From NCBI GenBank assembly GCA_028877215.1, contig JAPPFJ010000012.1:62001-126000 (forward strand): a DNA stretch of 64,000 nucleotides, in the 5' to 3' direction. Below the pieces are notes generated by a model. The model did not search any database. It had not been told where the DNA came from and worked only from the letters and a program-made list of their open reading frames with translations. Position numbers and translations under genes: made by a program. Shown in pieces: positions 17,540 to 26,121 of the stretch (the stretch's first letter is position 1; each line of letters opens with the position of its first letter). The DNA is from Gemmatimonadota bacterium (GTDB lineage: Bacteria; Latescibacterota; UBA2968; GCA-2709665).

Positions 17540-19051
17540 ATGTCAACCGGTGTTCGCGGTCTGCTTTTGTTCGCGCTTGTCGCTGCCGCAACCTTGGGTT
17601 GCGGGGATGAACGCCTGACGAACTCGCAAGTACTGGAGGCTGACCATCAGACCGGCCAGCCATTGGGAAAACTGGCTGGCAGTGGAGAATTCCAGGCCGC
17701 TCTGGTTGTGGCCCGGGTCATGCAGGATGAGAATCCGGTAAGCGGCGTCACCGTCGAGTTCGCGCGTTCAGTTTCAGGACGGGCGGCCCGTTACGAATGG
17801 TCGGGCACAACCGACGAGGACGGCCAGATGCGGGTAGAGATCGGGGGGGACCGGGTGAGCGGATACTATCAGGCCCGGGCCATGCGGGACGGTCATGCGT
17901 TGGGGAAGTGGTCGAGTATTCCAATAAATGACGGGTATGAAGTGACGGTTGACCTGCCCGTTGGGGGGACCGCCCGCGTGACCGGTTCATCCCTTCCGAC
18001 TTCAGGGGGGCTCCGGGGTGAAATTGCGATTGGCGTCGTTCTGCCGCTGACCACCCCACGCGGACTGGAGGTGAGGTACGGCTTTGAGCTCGCTCGCGAC
18101 GAGATCAATGCCTCATCCAAACTCGGCGAGGCGAGCATCGCGCTCATTATCGAGGATTCTCGAAGATCGGCAGAGGGCGCCGTTGAAGCGTTCGACAAAC
18201 TCATTCATCAGGACGGCGTGCCCGCCATTCTCGGTCCCACCCTCTCAACCGAGGCCAAAGAGGTTTTCCCGATCGCGCAGCGGAATCAGGTGGTGGCTTT
18301 CAGTTCAACCTCAAGCGCCTCCGGCCTGAGCGCAATCGGCGATTTTATTTTCCGTGTTGCGCTCAGCGTGGATGTCCTCGTGCCTGCCGGTGTCCGGCAG
18401 ACCCGGGAGAATCTCGGCTATCAGAGGGTGGCTACAATATATGATCGGATCGATGTCTTCTCCCGGAGCAGCGACGAGACATTGAGCAGCGCGCTCACAG
18501 AAAACGGAGTCGAGATCCTTGCCAGGGAGACTTTTGAGACCGGCGATACCACCTTTGCCGAACAGTTGACCCGGATTAAAGCGTTGAATCCGGATGCCGT
18601 CTTCGTCTCGGCCCTGTCAGCAGAACAGTCTGCGATTCTGATCCAGGGCCGTCGGCTCGGCGTTCCCCCCGGTGTTCCCTTTATCACGCTTGAGACGACC
18701 ATGAACGAACTACGAGCCGCGGGCGCAGCCGCTGAGGGCGTAATTACCTTTACAGGATGGACCAGACTGGCTGCCACACCGGGAAACCAGGCCTTCGTGG
18801 AGGACTTCGAGTCGAAATACGATATTGACGCCAGCCGCCGGTCGGCGCAGTCCTATGCCGCACTGCATATTCTCGCGGAAGCGATCGCGACTGCCGGTTC
18901 AGCCGACGCGAGCGCAATTCGAGACGCGATGACGGGAATCCAGGATCTGGAAACAATCCTGGGCCAGTTTACGTTCAACGACGACGGGGACGCGGTATAC
19001 GATCCCGTCGTGCTGATCGCGCGGGACGGCGAATTCGAGATTTTCGAGTGA
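17540..19051 (+). CDS. Array lipoprotein 3: Big_1-like domain plus periplasmic-binding domain
   Basis: About 503 residues. The frame opens at 17474, overlapping the end of copy 2, but the ATG at 17540 gives MSTGVRGLLLFALVAAATLGC, which matches the other signals. Lipobox-like Cys at residue 21. Big_1-like domain: SGVTVEFARSVSGRAA, SGTTDEDGQMRVEI, GYYQARAM, KWSSIPIN. Binding domain: GEIAIGVVLPLTTPRG, then RNQVVAFSSTS, GLSAIGDFIFR, RETFETGDTTF and NPDAVFVSAL. Very similar to copy 5. The 50 bases before its ATG resemble the 50 bases before copy 4 (19342-19391), so the duplication unit included the leader. Confidence 0.82.
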   Translation: MSTGVRGLLLFALVAAATLGCGDERLTNSQVLEADHQTGQPLGKLAGSGEFQAALVVARVMQDENPVSGVTVEFARSVSGRAARYEWSGTTDEDGQMRVEIGGDRVSGYYQARAMRDGHALGKWSSIPINDGYEVTVDLPVGGTARVTGSSLPTSGGLRGEIAIGVVLPLTTPRGLEVRYGFELARDEINASSKLGEASIALIIEDSRRSAEGAVEAFDKLIHQDGVPAILGPTLSTEAKEVFPIAQRNQVVAFSSTSSASGLSAIGDFIFRVALSVDVLVPAGVRQTRENLGYQRVATIYDRIDVFSRSSDETLSSALTENGVEILARETFETGDTTFAEQLTRIKALNPDAVFVSALSAEQSAILIQGRRLGVPPGVPFITLETTMNELRAAGAAAEGVITFTGWTRLAATPGNQAFVEDFESKYDIDASRRSAQSYAALHILAEAIATAGSADASAIRDAMTGIQDLETILGQFTFNDDGDAVYDPVVLIARDGEFEIFE

Positions 19052-19164
19052 CCGCACGTTTCGTGCTTGTGCAGAAGTCAAACCGAAAAACTCAATCGCG
19101 GCTTCGCGTTGCTCAACCGCAACCAGAAGGGTAGAAGCGAATGCGCTAGCCCGTTTGACGGTGC

Positions 19165-19260
19165 GATCACTCCCCCCTTGAGGGGGAGTCGCAGAGGCCG
19201 AGCCGGTCCCCTGAGCCTGTCGAAGGGCCGGCGACGGTTGATGCGGTGGCGGGATTTCAA
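19165..19260. repeat. Intergenic double-hairpin element
   Basis: In the 340-base gap between copies 3 and 4. ACTCCCCC (19169-19176) pairs with GGGGGAGT (19182-19189). A second stem pairs CCGG-T-CCC with GGGCCGG around CCTGAGCCTGTCGAAGG, a short motif that recurs in many bacterial genomes. It is the only copy of this element seen in the window. Confidence 0.55.
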
Positions 19261-19391
19261 CCCGTACCGAATGCAAGCAGCCCGAATCAGGATGAACGCG
19301 TTTTGCATTGAAGTCTTTCAATGAACTCTAAGCCACCGACCGATTTTCCAGGTTCGTCTCACACGTAGAATTCAAACCGGAGGGGATTGCC

Positions 19392-21002
19392 ATGTCAACC
19401 CGTGTTCGCAGTTTGTTTCTGTTCGCGCTTGTCGCAGTTGTAACCTGGGGTTGCGGGCGTGAACGCCTGACGACGTCGCAGGTACCCGAGGGGGAGGTTC
19501 GAAACGGCCAGCCATTGGGTAAACTGGCTGTCGATGGAGACGCCACGCCCGCCCTGGTCGTCGCCCGCGTGACGCAGGATGAGAATCCTGTAAGCGGGGT
19601 CACCGTGGAAATCGCACGTTCCATTTCCGGGCGCCCGGCCAACTACGAGGCATCCGGAACGACAGATGCGAACGGCGTCGCGCGGGTGGAGATCGGCGGG
19701 TCGGGGGGGTATTACCGGGCTCGGGCGATGCAGGACGGAAGTTCGCTGGGATCGTGGGCCAGTATACCGTTAAATGGGGGGTACGAAACCAACGTCGATT
19801 TGCCTGTTGGTGACAAGGCGCGCGTAACGGGTTCGTATGAACGGGCCCTGGTTGCGTTCGGCGAGGGCCAGGCCGTGCATATCCGATCGCTGCTCACCCA
19901 TACGATCGCGGCATCGCTTGGCGATCCGTCGCGCAATGCCGTTGAACTGGCGGTCCGGGACTACGGAACCGTCCACGGCCGCGACGTCGAACTCGGCGAT
20001 CCGGTTGACGGCCTGTGCGGGCCGGAAGGCGGACGGGCGGGCGCGGAGCAGATTGTCTCGGATACGCGTGTGCTTGGCGTCATCGGAACTTCATGCTCCG
20101 GCGCGGCGGTGGCGGCCTCGCCGGTCATCAGCGCGGCCGGACTGGTGATGATTTCGCCATCCAATACGTCACCGAGATTGACGTCCGACCTGGCGGGCAA
20201 TGCGAGTTCCGACTATCACCCCGGTTACTTCCGCCTTGCGATCAACGATCTCTACCAGGCGCGGGCCGTCGCCGATTTTGCATACAATGAGTTGGGTCTA
20301 AGGCGCATGGTGGCCGTCGACGACGGAGACGCCTATACCACGGCCCTCGTCAGTGCGTTTGGCGACGCGTTCGCCGCCGTCGGCGGCGAGGTACCCGTAA
20401 GCGCACGGATCGACAAGGGGCAAATGGACATGACTTCCGTCTTGTCGGAATTCGCGGAAGCGGGGCCGGACGGCATCTTCTTCCCGCTTTTCGACGAGGA
20501 AGGATTGCCTTTCGCGAAACAGGCGCGGGAGTTTGACGGTCTTGAGGGCGTGACGCTCATAACCGGCGCCGCCTTGCTCGACTCGGAGTTTCTCGCTACG
20601 CCGCAGTCAGAAGGCGTGTACGCCGCCGGACCGGAGGCGGATCTCGGCTCGAATGTGAATGCCGTAACCGGCAAGAGCGTGGACGAGGCACTGGCCGCGT
20701 ATGACGCGGCGTACGGCGGGTTTCCGGGCACCCCGTACTGGGCGCATTCCTACGACGCCACCACGTTGCTGCTCAGCGCCATCGAGTCCGTGGCGATTGC
20801 AAGGGACGGAAAGCTGATCGTGGACCGCAACGCGCTGCGCCGGAAACTCCACGCGACGTCGGATCTTCAGGCTCTCGTCGGCACGCTCGCCTGCGACGAA
20901 TTCGGCGACTGCGGCACCGGACGCATCAACATCTACCACCACACGGACACGAGCGTCACCGATCCTTCGAAATTGCCCGTGGTCTATCGCTTCGTGCCGT
21001 AG
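19392..21002 (+). CDS. Array lipoprotein 4 (type B): same N-terminal domain, different binding-protein domain
   Basis: 536 residues, start ATG with GGAGGGG upstream. The signal (MSTRVRSLFLFALVAVVTWGC) and Big_1-like domain (SGVTVEIARSISGRPA, GYYRARAM, SWASIPLN) match its sisters up to about residue 150. After the shared VTGS junction the binding domain differs. It has IRSLLTHTIAASLGDP, VIGTSCSGAAVAASPV, MISPSNTSP, GYFRLAINDLYQARAV and FGDCGTGRINIYHH, a classical amino-acid ABC binding-protein pattern with two extra Cys near the end. So this is a domain swap behind a common secretion/stalk module. Its decayed relative is at 15287-15585. Confidence 0.82.
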   Translation: MSTRVRSLFLFALVAVVTWGCGRERLTTSQVPEGEVRNGQPLGKLAVDGDATPALVVARVTQDENPVSGVTVEIARSISGRPANYEASGTTDANGVARVEIGGSGGYYRARAMQDGSSLGSWASIPLNGGYETNVDLPVGDKARVTGSYERALVAFGEGQAVHIRSLLTHTIAASLGDPSRNAVELAVRDYGTVHGRDVELGDPVDGLCGPEGGRAGAEQIVSDTRVLGVIGTSCSGAAVAASPVISAAGLVMISPSNTSPRLTSDLAGNASSDYHPGYFRLAINDLYQARAVADFAYNELGLRRMVAVDDGDAYTTALVSAFGDAFAAVGGEVPVSARIDKGQMDMTSVLSEFAEAGPDGIFFPLFDEEGLPFAKQAREFDGLEGVTLITGAALLDSEFLATPQSEGVYAAGPEADLGSNVNAVTGKSVDEALAAYDAAYGGFPGTPYWAHSYDATTLLLSAIESVAIARDGKLIVDRNALRRKLHATSDLQALVGTLACDEFGDCGTGRINIYHHTDTSVTDPSKLPVVYRFVP

Positions 21003-21024
21003 TGGTCTATCCTGAGGACTTTCA

Positions 21025-22545
21025 ATGTACATCTGGACTCGCGGAGCCATTGTTTTCGCGCTGGTTACCGGAGCGTTGTGGGGCTGCGGCAGCGAGAGCA
21101 GGACGCCTTCGCTCGCACCGGAGGCGGAAGATCGGGTTGCAAGGTCACCTGGTAAATTGGCCTTGGGCGGGGGCCAGACCCTGGCGGTCTTGAACGCTCG
21201 CGTGATGCAGGGTGAAACGCCGGTCAGCGGCGTCACCGTCGAATTTGGAAGATCCGTTTCAGGGCGGGCGGCGGAATACCGGTGGTCGGGCACGACCAAC
21301 GCTCGCGGTCGGGCGAGGATTGAGATCGCAGAGGTAGGGGTAACCGGTTACTATCGCGCGCGCGCGATGCGCGGCGTGAGCATGCTGGGATCGTGGTCGA
21401 GTATTCCGGTCAACGGCGGATTTGAAACGACCGTCGAACTGGTGATTGGCGCCAGGGCGAGCACGGCGGGTACGATCAAGTTGGCGCCGGGCGGTCTCCC
21501 CGCAGAGATTGCCGTCGGCGTCGTTCTGCCGCTGACGGGTCATCTGGGCGTACTTGCCGTGTCGGCGATGAACGGCTTCGAGTTCGCTCGCGAGGAGTTG
21601 AACGGTTCATCCAGACTCGACGGGGCGAGCATCGTATTCATCATCGAAGACTCTCGAAGCACTGCAGAAAGCGCCGTTGAAGCGTTCAACAAGTTGATTC
21701 ATAAGGACGGCGTGTCCGTTATTTTAGGCCCCGGATCCTCGACCGCGTCCAGGGAGGCGTTCCCCATCGCCCAGGAAAACCGGGTTGTGGCTTTCAGTTC
21801 GACCTCAGCCGCCACTGGCCTGAGCGCAATTGGGGACTTCATCTTCCGTGCAAGTCTCACCGTAGACACGCTCGTTCCCCGGAGCGTCAGGCTTACCCTG
21901 GAGAAGCTGGGTTACCAGCGGGTGGCGACGATGGTCGATTCGATCGACGTCTTTTCTCAGAGCAGCGACGAGGCGTTGAGGAGCGCACTCACTGAAAACG
22001 GCGTCGAAATTTTAGCGAGAGAGACGTTTGCAACGGGTGATACCACCTTTACCGAGCAATTCACCCGAATATTGACGTTGAATCCGGATGCCGTCTTTGT
22101 CTCGGCGCTACCCGCGGACCAGCCAGAGATTCTGATCCAGGGCCGCCGGGTCGGGATTCCCTCCGATGTTCCCTTTATTGTTCCGGTAATGACGGCAGAT
22201 GAAGTAAAAGCTGCGGGCGATGCCGCCGAAGGCGCGGTTAGCTTTACGACGTGGGTGAGCACGGCTTCCACGCCGGGAAACCAGGCCTTCGTTGAGAAAT
22301 ACCGTGCGAAATATGGATCTGACCCGACCCCGTGGGCGGCGCAGTCGTACGCCGCCCTGCATCTTCTCGCGGAAGCGATCACAGAGGCCGGATCAACGGA
22401 TGCGGGCGCGATTCGAGACGCGATGGCCGGTACGCGTGATCTGGAAACAGTCCTGGGCGCGTTTTCCTTCGACGCCAGCGGTGACGCGGTTTACGATCCG
22501 GTTGTGTTGATCGTCAGGGACGGTGAGTTGGCTGTTTTCGAATAA
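21025..22545 (+). CDS. Array lipoprotein 5: Big_1-like domain plus periplasmic-binding domain
   Basis: 506 residues, ATG 22 bases after copy 4 with GAGGA upstream, so probably co-transcribed. Signal MYIWTRGAIVFALVTGALWGC with the Cys in the lipobox position. Big_1-like domain: SGVTVEFGRSVSGRAA, SGTTNARGRARIEI, GYYRARAM, SWSSIPVN. The binding domain (EIAVGVVLPLTGHLG onward) is close to that of copy 3: ENRVVAFSSTS, GLSAIGDFIFRAS, ENGVEILARETFATGD, NPDAVFVSALP. It ends YDPVVLIVRDGELAVFE. It is the last array member; the next gene, hicB, is convergent. Confidence 0.82.
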   Translation: MYIWTRGAIVFALVTGALWGCGSESRTPSLAPEAEDRVARSPGKLALGGGQTLAVLNARVMQGETPVSGVTVEFGRSVSGRAAEYRWSGTTNARGRARIEIAEVGVTGYYRARAMRGVSMLGSWSSIPVNGGFETTVELVIGARASTAGTIKLAPGGLPAEIAVGVVLPLTGHLGVLAVSAMNGFEFAREELNGSSRLDGASIVFIIEDSRSTAESAVEAFNKLIHKDGVSVILGPGSSTASREAFPIAQENRVVAFSSTSAATGLSAIGDFIFRASLTVDTLVPRSVRLTLEKLGYQRVATMVDSIDVFSQSSDEALRSALTENGVEILARETFATGDTTFTEQFTRILTLNPDAVFVSALPADQPEILIQGRRVGIPSDVPFIVPVMTADEVKAAGDAAEGAVSFTTWVSTASTPGNQAFVEKYRAKYGSDPTPWAAQSYAALHLLAEAITEAGSTDAGAIRDAMAGTRDLETVLGAFSFDASGDAVYDPVVLIVRDGELAVFE

Positions 22546-22576
22546 GCGTCGGTAGCTGCCTCGACGCTTCCGGTTC

Positions 22577-22963
22577 CTATCCTCCCATCTGTGCGATTCG
22601 CCTTACCATCCACTCAACGTAGGTTTTCCGGGTCATACCTCGTCTTCGCGACTCGCCGTCAATAAAGGCCGCAACGCCCTCGTCCAGGGTCATATGGGCG
22701 CGGACGTTGCGGCCTGTTACGCGGATTAACGGGACCGACACAAGCGTATTCCCGCACGGAACTTCCAACTGCTCGAATGCGCTCGGCGGCGAGATCTTCT
22801 CACCGTCCTTCTCGGCCTCGATTGCGTAATCGCGAAGGGCTTCTTCGGCGTTCACCAGCGCCTCGTCGACGGTGTTTCCCATGGCGACGATTCCGGGAAG
22901 GTCGGGAAACGTAACCCCATAGGCGCCTTTTTTGCCATCGATCAACGCGGGATATCGAGCCAT
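22577..22963 (-). CDS. hicB: HicB-family antitoxin
   Basis: 128 residues. Residues about 1-55 have the HicB fold: YPALIDGKKGAYGVTFPDLPG, with GNTVDEALVNAEEAL after it. The C-terminal half (IRVTGRNVRAHMTLDEG, then SRRRGMTRKTYVEWMV) is probably the DNA-binding part. HicB neutralises the HicA mRNA interferase and represses the operon. The start has AGGAG upstream. It lies 24 bases downstream of hicA on the same strand. Confidence 0.9.
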   Translation of the reverse strand: MARYPALIDGKKGAYGVTFPDLPGIVAMGNTVDEALVNAEEALRDYAIEAEKDGEKISPPSAFEQLEVPCGNTLVSVPLIRVTGRNVRAHMTLDEGVAAFIDGESRRRGMTRKTYVEWMVRRIAQMGG

Positions 22964-22987
22964 GTTTCGCTTCTCCTTAAATGTTGA

Positions 22988-23176
22988 TTATTCCGTCCAG
23001 CCCGCTTTTCTTGCGATCGATCTGGCAACGCCCGGGGATACGGTTCTGTGTCTCGGCAGGGTAATGATCCCTCTGATGTCAGAGTGCCGAAAAATGTCAT
23101 GACCGGAGCCGTGACGTGCCAGGTACCACCCGTCGTTTTCGAGGAGACGCCTGATTCGTTCCGTTCTGGTTTGCAA
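22988..23176 (-). CDS. hicA: HicA-family mRNA interferase toxin
   Basis: 62 residues, the normal size for HicA. It shows IRRLLENDGWYLARHGSGHDIFRH, with the catalytic His in GSGHDIF, and ITLPRHRTVSPGVARSI. The double-stranded-RNA-binding-like fold cleaves mRNA. Start is TTG with GGAGA upstream. A promoter with TTGACA lies immediately upstream (23198-23226). Confidence 0.9.
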   Translation of the reverse strand: MQTRTERIRRLLENDGWYLARHGSGHDIFRHSDIRGIITLPRHRTVSPGVARSIARKAGWTE

Positions 23177-23197
23177 TTCTGCGTCTCCGTGGTTATA

Positions 23198-23226
23198 TAT
23201 ATGGCCGTTTCTCTGGGAAATGTCAA
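23198..23226 (-). promoter_or_regulatory. Promoter of hicAB
   Basis: On the minus strand: TTGACA (23221-23226), 17-base spacer, CATATA (23198-23203), with overlapping ATATAT just downstream. The distance to the hicA start is about 20 bases. Confidence 0.6.
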
Positions 23227-23389
23227 CTCATTTCGTGCAAATAAATGAACTTTCCCAATCCTGACTCTCAGCGTAAATTCGAAAAAAGACAGCACTAAGG
23301 CGAAATTCCCGAGAGCGAACGAAGAACAGCGAGACGACACCATAGAATCCGATAACAGAAAGAACAACGGCGAGTGCGGCGGTCTTCAG

Positions 23390-24790
23390 ATGTCGCCTGA
23401 GGCGATGATCGACTTGGCGCGCAAAGCCGCCGAACTCCTGGTTGCCCGTTTCGCGAGTCTACCGGAGGAAGGCGCTTGGGACGGCGAATTTCGCCGGGAA
23501 CTGGATGACCGTCTGATGGCGCCGCCGCCCGAGGAGGGGCGTCCCGGCGAGGAGGTGATGGAGCAGGCCGCAAAGGAAATTCTCCCCGTGGCGACCCGGC
23601 TCGATCATCCGCGGTGCTTCGGTTTCATCCCGTCGTCGACCACCTGGCCGGGCGTGCTTGCCGACTTTCTGGCAGCGGGGTACAACAACAACGTCTGCAC
23701 CTGGCTGGTTGCCAGCGGTCCGAGCCAGCTTGAACTGGTGGTAATTGACTGGCTGCGAAACTGGATCGGCTATCCGGAAAGCGCCGGCGGCCTGCTCACC
23801 AGCGGCGGCTCGGCCGCCAGCCTGGACGCGTTCGTGGCAGCGCGTGAAGCGGCCGGACATCCGGACCGGCCGACCGTGTATATGAGCGACCAGAGCCACA
23901 GCGCGCATATACGTGCGGCGAGGATCGTGGGTGTGCGTCCGGAGCGTATTCGAATGATCGCCAGCGACGAGCGGTTCCGGCTGGACATGAACGCGCTGGC
24001 GCGGTCCGTGGCCGAGGACCGTGCGGCGGGCTTCAACCCGATTGCGGTTTGCGCCAACGCCGGAACCAGCAGCACCGGCGCGATAGACCCCCTGGAGGCG
24101 ATGGCGGATTATTGCGAGGCGGAAGGCATCTGGCTGCACGTGGATGCGGCGTACGGCGGTTTTGCGGCGGTTACCGTACAGGGCAAGCGTCTACTTAAGG
24201 GGATCGCGCGCGCCGACTCGGTCGGTCTGGACGCCCACAAGTGGTTCTTCCAGCCCTACGAGGCGGGATGCCTCCTGGTGAAGGACGCCGGCGCCCTCGA
24301 GCGAGCATTCGCCGTGCACCCTGATATCCTGCAGGATACGGTGTGGGGTACGAACCATCCGAATATCGCGGACCGGGGCTTGCAGTTGAGCCGGTCCATG
24401 CGCGCGCTGAAGATCTGGATGTCGGTACAGACGTTCGGGATGGCGGCGTTCCGGCGCGCCATATCGAAGGGGATGGAGCTTGCGATTCGCGCCGGTGAGT
24501 ACGTGGAGGAGAATGAGAACCTGGAACTCGTGACGCCCGTGTCGCTGGGCGTGGTTTGTTTTCGTGTGAATCCCCGCGGCGCGGGACTGGATGAGGCGTC
24601 CCTGGAAGAAATCAACAGGAAGGTGCTTGCGCGCGTGTTCTGGGAAGATCGGGCGTTTTTTTCTTCGACGACGCTACACGGGACGTTTTCGCTCAGGCTG
24701 TGTATCATCAACCACAACACCAGCTGGGAAGACGTCAGGGAGACCCTTGACACCACCGAGCGGTTCGGGTTGGAGGCCCTGAAGAAATAG
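23390..24790 (+). CDS. Group II PLP-dependent amino-acid decarboxylase
   Basis: 466 residues of the aromatic-L-amino-acid/glutamate decarboxylase family. The PLP lysine is in DAHKWFFQPYEAG near residue 283. HVDAAYGG near 250 provides the conserved Asp, and SGGSAASLDAF near 145 binds the phosphate. Family members decarboxylate Tyr, Trp, DOPA or Glu; the substrate cannot be read here. The start is uncertain: there is no strong RBS at 23390, and an ATG at 23405 preceded by TGAGG is an alternative. It shares no operon with its neighbours. The convergent gene at 24842 follows after a short gap. Confidence 0.88.
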   Translation: MSPEAMIDLARKAAELLVARFASLPEEGAWDGEFRRELDDRLMAPPPEEGRPGEEVMEQAAKEILPVATRLDHPRCFGFIPSSTTWPGVLADFLAAGYNNNVCTWLVASGPSQLELVVIDWLRNWIGYPESAGGLLTSGGSAASLDAFVAAREAAGHPDRPTVYMSDQSHSAHIRAARIVGVRPERIRMIASDERFRLDMNALARSVAEDRAAGFNPIAVCANAGTSSTGAIDPLEAMADYCEAEGIWLHVDAAYGGFAAVTVQGKRLLKGIARADSVGLDAHKWFFQPYEAGCLLVKDAGALERAFAVHPDILQDTVWGTNHPNIADRGLQLSRSMRALKIWMSVQTFGMAAFRRAISKGMELAIRAGEYVEENENLELVTPVSLGVVCFRVNPRGAGLDEASLEEINRKVLARVFWEDRAFFSSTTLHGTFSLRLCIINHNTSWEDVRETLDTTERFGLEALKK

Positions 24791-24841
24791 AACGCGCCCC
24801 GGGGCTGCGGGCTATTCGATTCCCGTACAGATCGATAAGTA

Positions 24842-25546
24842 CTACGGATAGAGCGACGCCAACTCACGGCGGATCAGTTGCATCTGCTCGGGGAATTTCT
24901 CCTTCACGACTTGAACGATCCGTCCATCCGAAACGTGTTTGACAAACTGTTCCGTATTAAGGTCCAGGCCTCTGGTACATCTGGACGCAACCGCTGTTTT
25001 TCGGATACCCAGTTTTTCGGCAACCACCCGGAAAGCCTCCGAATGGCTTTTCCCCTTTCTCATTTGTCGAATAACCGGAATCACGCAGTCCTCGAGGGTA
25101 TCACACACCTCGTCTTGCGATGTCGGTATATTGTTGTAACCCGGATTCACCACAACCAGCGTCTCGCGCAGCAACAGCCGCATGACCTTCCTGCGCGCGC
25201 TTGTGAGGATTGCCTGCGGGTCACTGATGCGATCTTCCAATTCAGCCAGTTCCATTCTCCAACTGCCCAGTTCCGACCTGAGTCGCCCTTCCCAATCGTA
25301 ATACATGCGGCGTTCCTGTACCCGGCTCTCCGGCCGCTCCGTTTTGGACAGGCCGGCTTTGTAATTCTCAAACAGGGCATCCAGTCCGCCGTCATCTCTC
25401 AATTCTGTTTCCCTCGCGTTGATTTTTTCGTGCAGCTCCCGCCTCTGCGTTTCGATAGCCCGTTCGATGCTTTTCAGTTCCCGTTCGACCAACTCTTTGA
25501 ACAGCTTTGCAATCTGGTGGGCGTGTCCGTTGCCGGAAGACCGCAT
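24842..25546 (-). CDS. Unrecognised protein with coiled coil and HTH-like C-terminus
   Basis: 234 residues with a strong GGAGGG six bases before the ATG, which supports a real gene. Residues about 10-115 are rich in E, R, L and K and predicted helical or coiled coil (LFKELVERELKSIERAI, MELAELEDRI). About residues 150-200 contain GKSHSEAFRVVAEKLGIRKTAVASRC, which reads like a helix-turn-helix. A signal peptide is absent. I do not recognise the family. The opposite-strand frame at 24878-25651 is taken as its shadow. Confidence 0.6.
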   Translation of the reverse strand: MRSSGNGHAHQIAKLFKELVERELKSIERAIETQRRELHEKINARETELRDDGGLDALFENYKAGLSKTERPESRVQERRMYYDWEGRLRSELGSWRMELAELEDRISDPQAILTSARRKVMRLLLRETLVVVNPGYNNIPTSQDEVCDTLEDCVIPVIRQMRKGKSHSEAFRVVAEKLGIRKTAVASRCTRGLDLNTEQFVKHVSDGRIVQVVKEKFPEQMQLIRRELASLYP

Positions 25547-26121
25547 GGTTTCCCTCCCATGATCTTCGGGTCCTGGTGGTCACGATGGGTGATGCGTAAG
25601 AGTGTGTCTCTTAAAGGAGCCCCGATGAGGTCTTCTCCGTCGCCGACGTGACGCTCCGAACCGCGAGGTCGTCACGAGGGTCGACGATGGGCGTTTCCTG
25701 AATCCCGAGAGAGACGGCGCATGCCGTACTGCCGGACCGAGGATTATTGAATACATACAAAATCCGTGCCGAATCCGGGATTTGGAGTCAATTGCCTAAA
25801 TATCAATGGGTTAAATCTATCGATAATCACCGGTAGGCTCGCGGCAGTGTTGCAGATTGCACCGCTGGAGTATTCCGTGCCGGGTGTCCCGGCGCCGTAT
25901 ATCAATACAAATAGTTGTTTAAAAGTCATTTATGAGAAAACCCGAATGAGAGGGTGCGGAATGCGCGTCAATCTGCGTCACAAGTCGCTTTCTGCAACAA
26001 TTCAGGTTGTCCACTTCCTGACGCGAATATCGCGGTTTGACATCTCGGACACGTATCGTTAACCTGTGTTGACTGTCGGATGAGTGCTGTCAGCCAATTG
26101 CTTTAACGCAGGAGGAAAACC
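25547..26121. other. 575-base non-coding stretch with a possible gene remnant
   Basis: No convincing gene. Around 25627-25700 the plus strand reads EVFSVADVTLR in one frame and, after a shift, REVVTRVDDGRFLNPE in another. This loosely resembles the C-terminus of the binding protein at 3660 (AVFSVRDFDL, then VVQDGRFVTL), so it may be a remnant; weak. From 25740 to 25940 the DNA is noticeably AT-richer than its surroundings. A 98-codon frame there (from 25766) has no recognisable features. Confidence 0.35.
26037..26065 (+). promoter_or_regulatory. Candidate promoter of the secreted VOC gene
   Basis: A perfect TTGACA (26037-26042), 17 bases, then TAACCT (26060-26065), a poor -10. It lies about 56 bases before the ATG at 26122. 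Confidence 0.35.

Noticed and set aside
25766..26062. 98-codon plus-strand frame starting at GTG
   Set aside because: No RBS, no recognisable features, AT-rich non-coding-like composition; kept only as part of the gap description.
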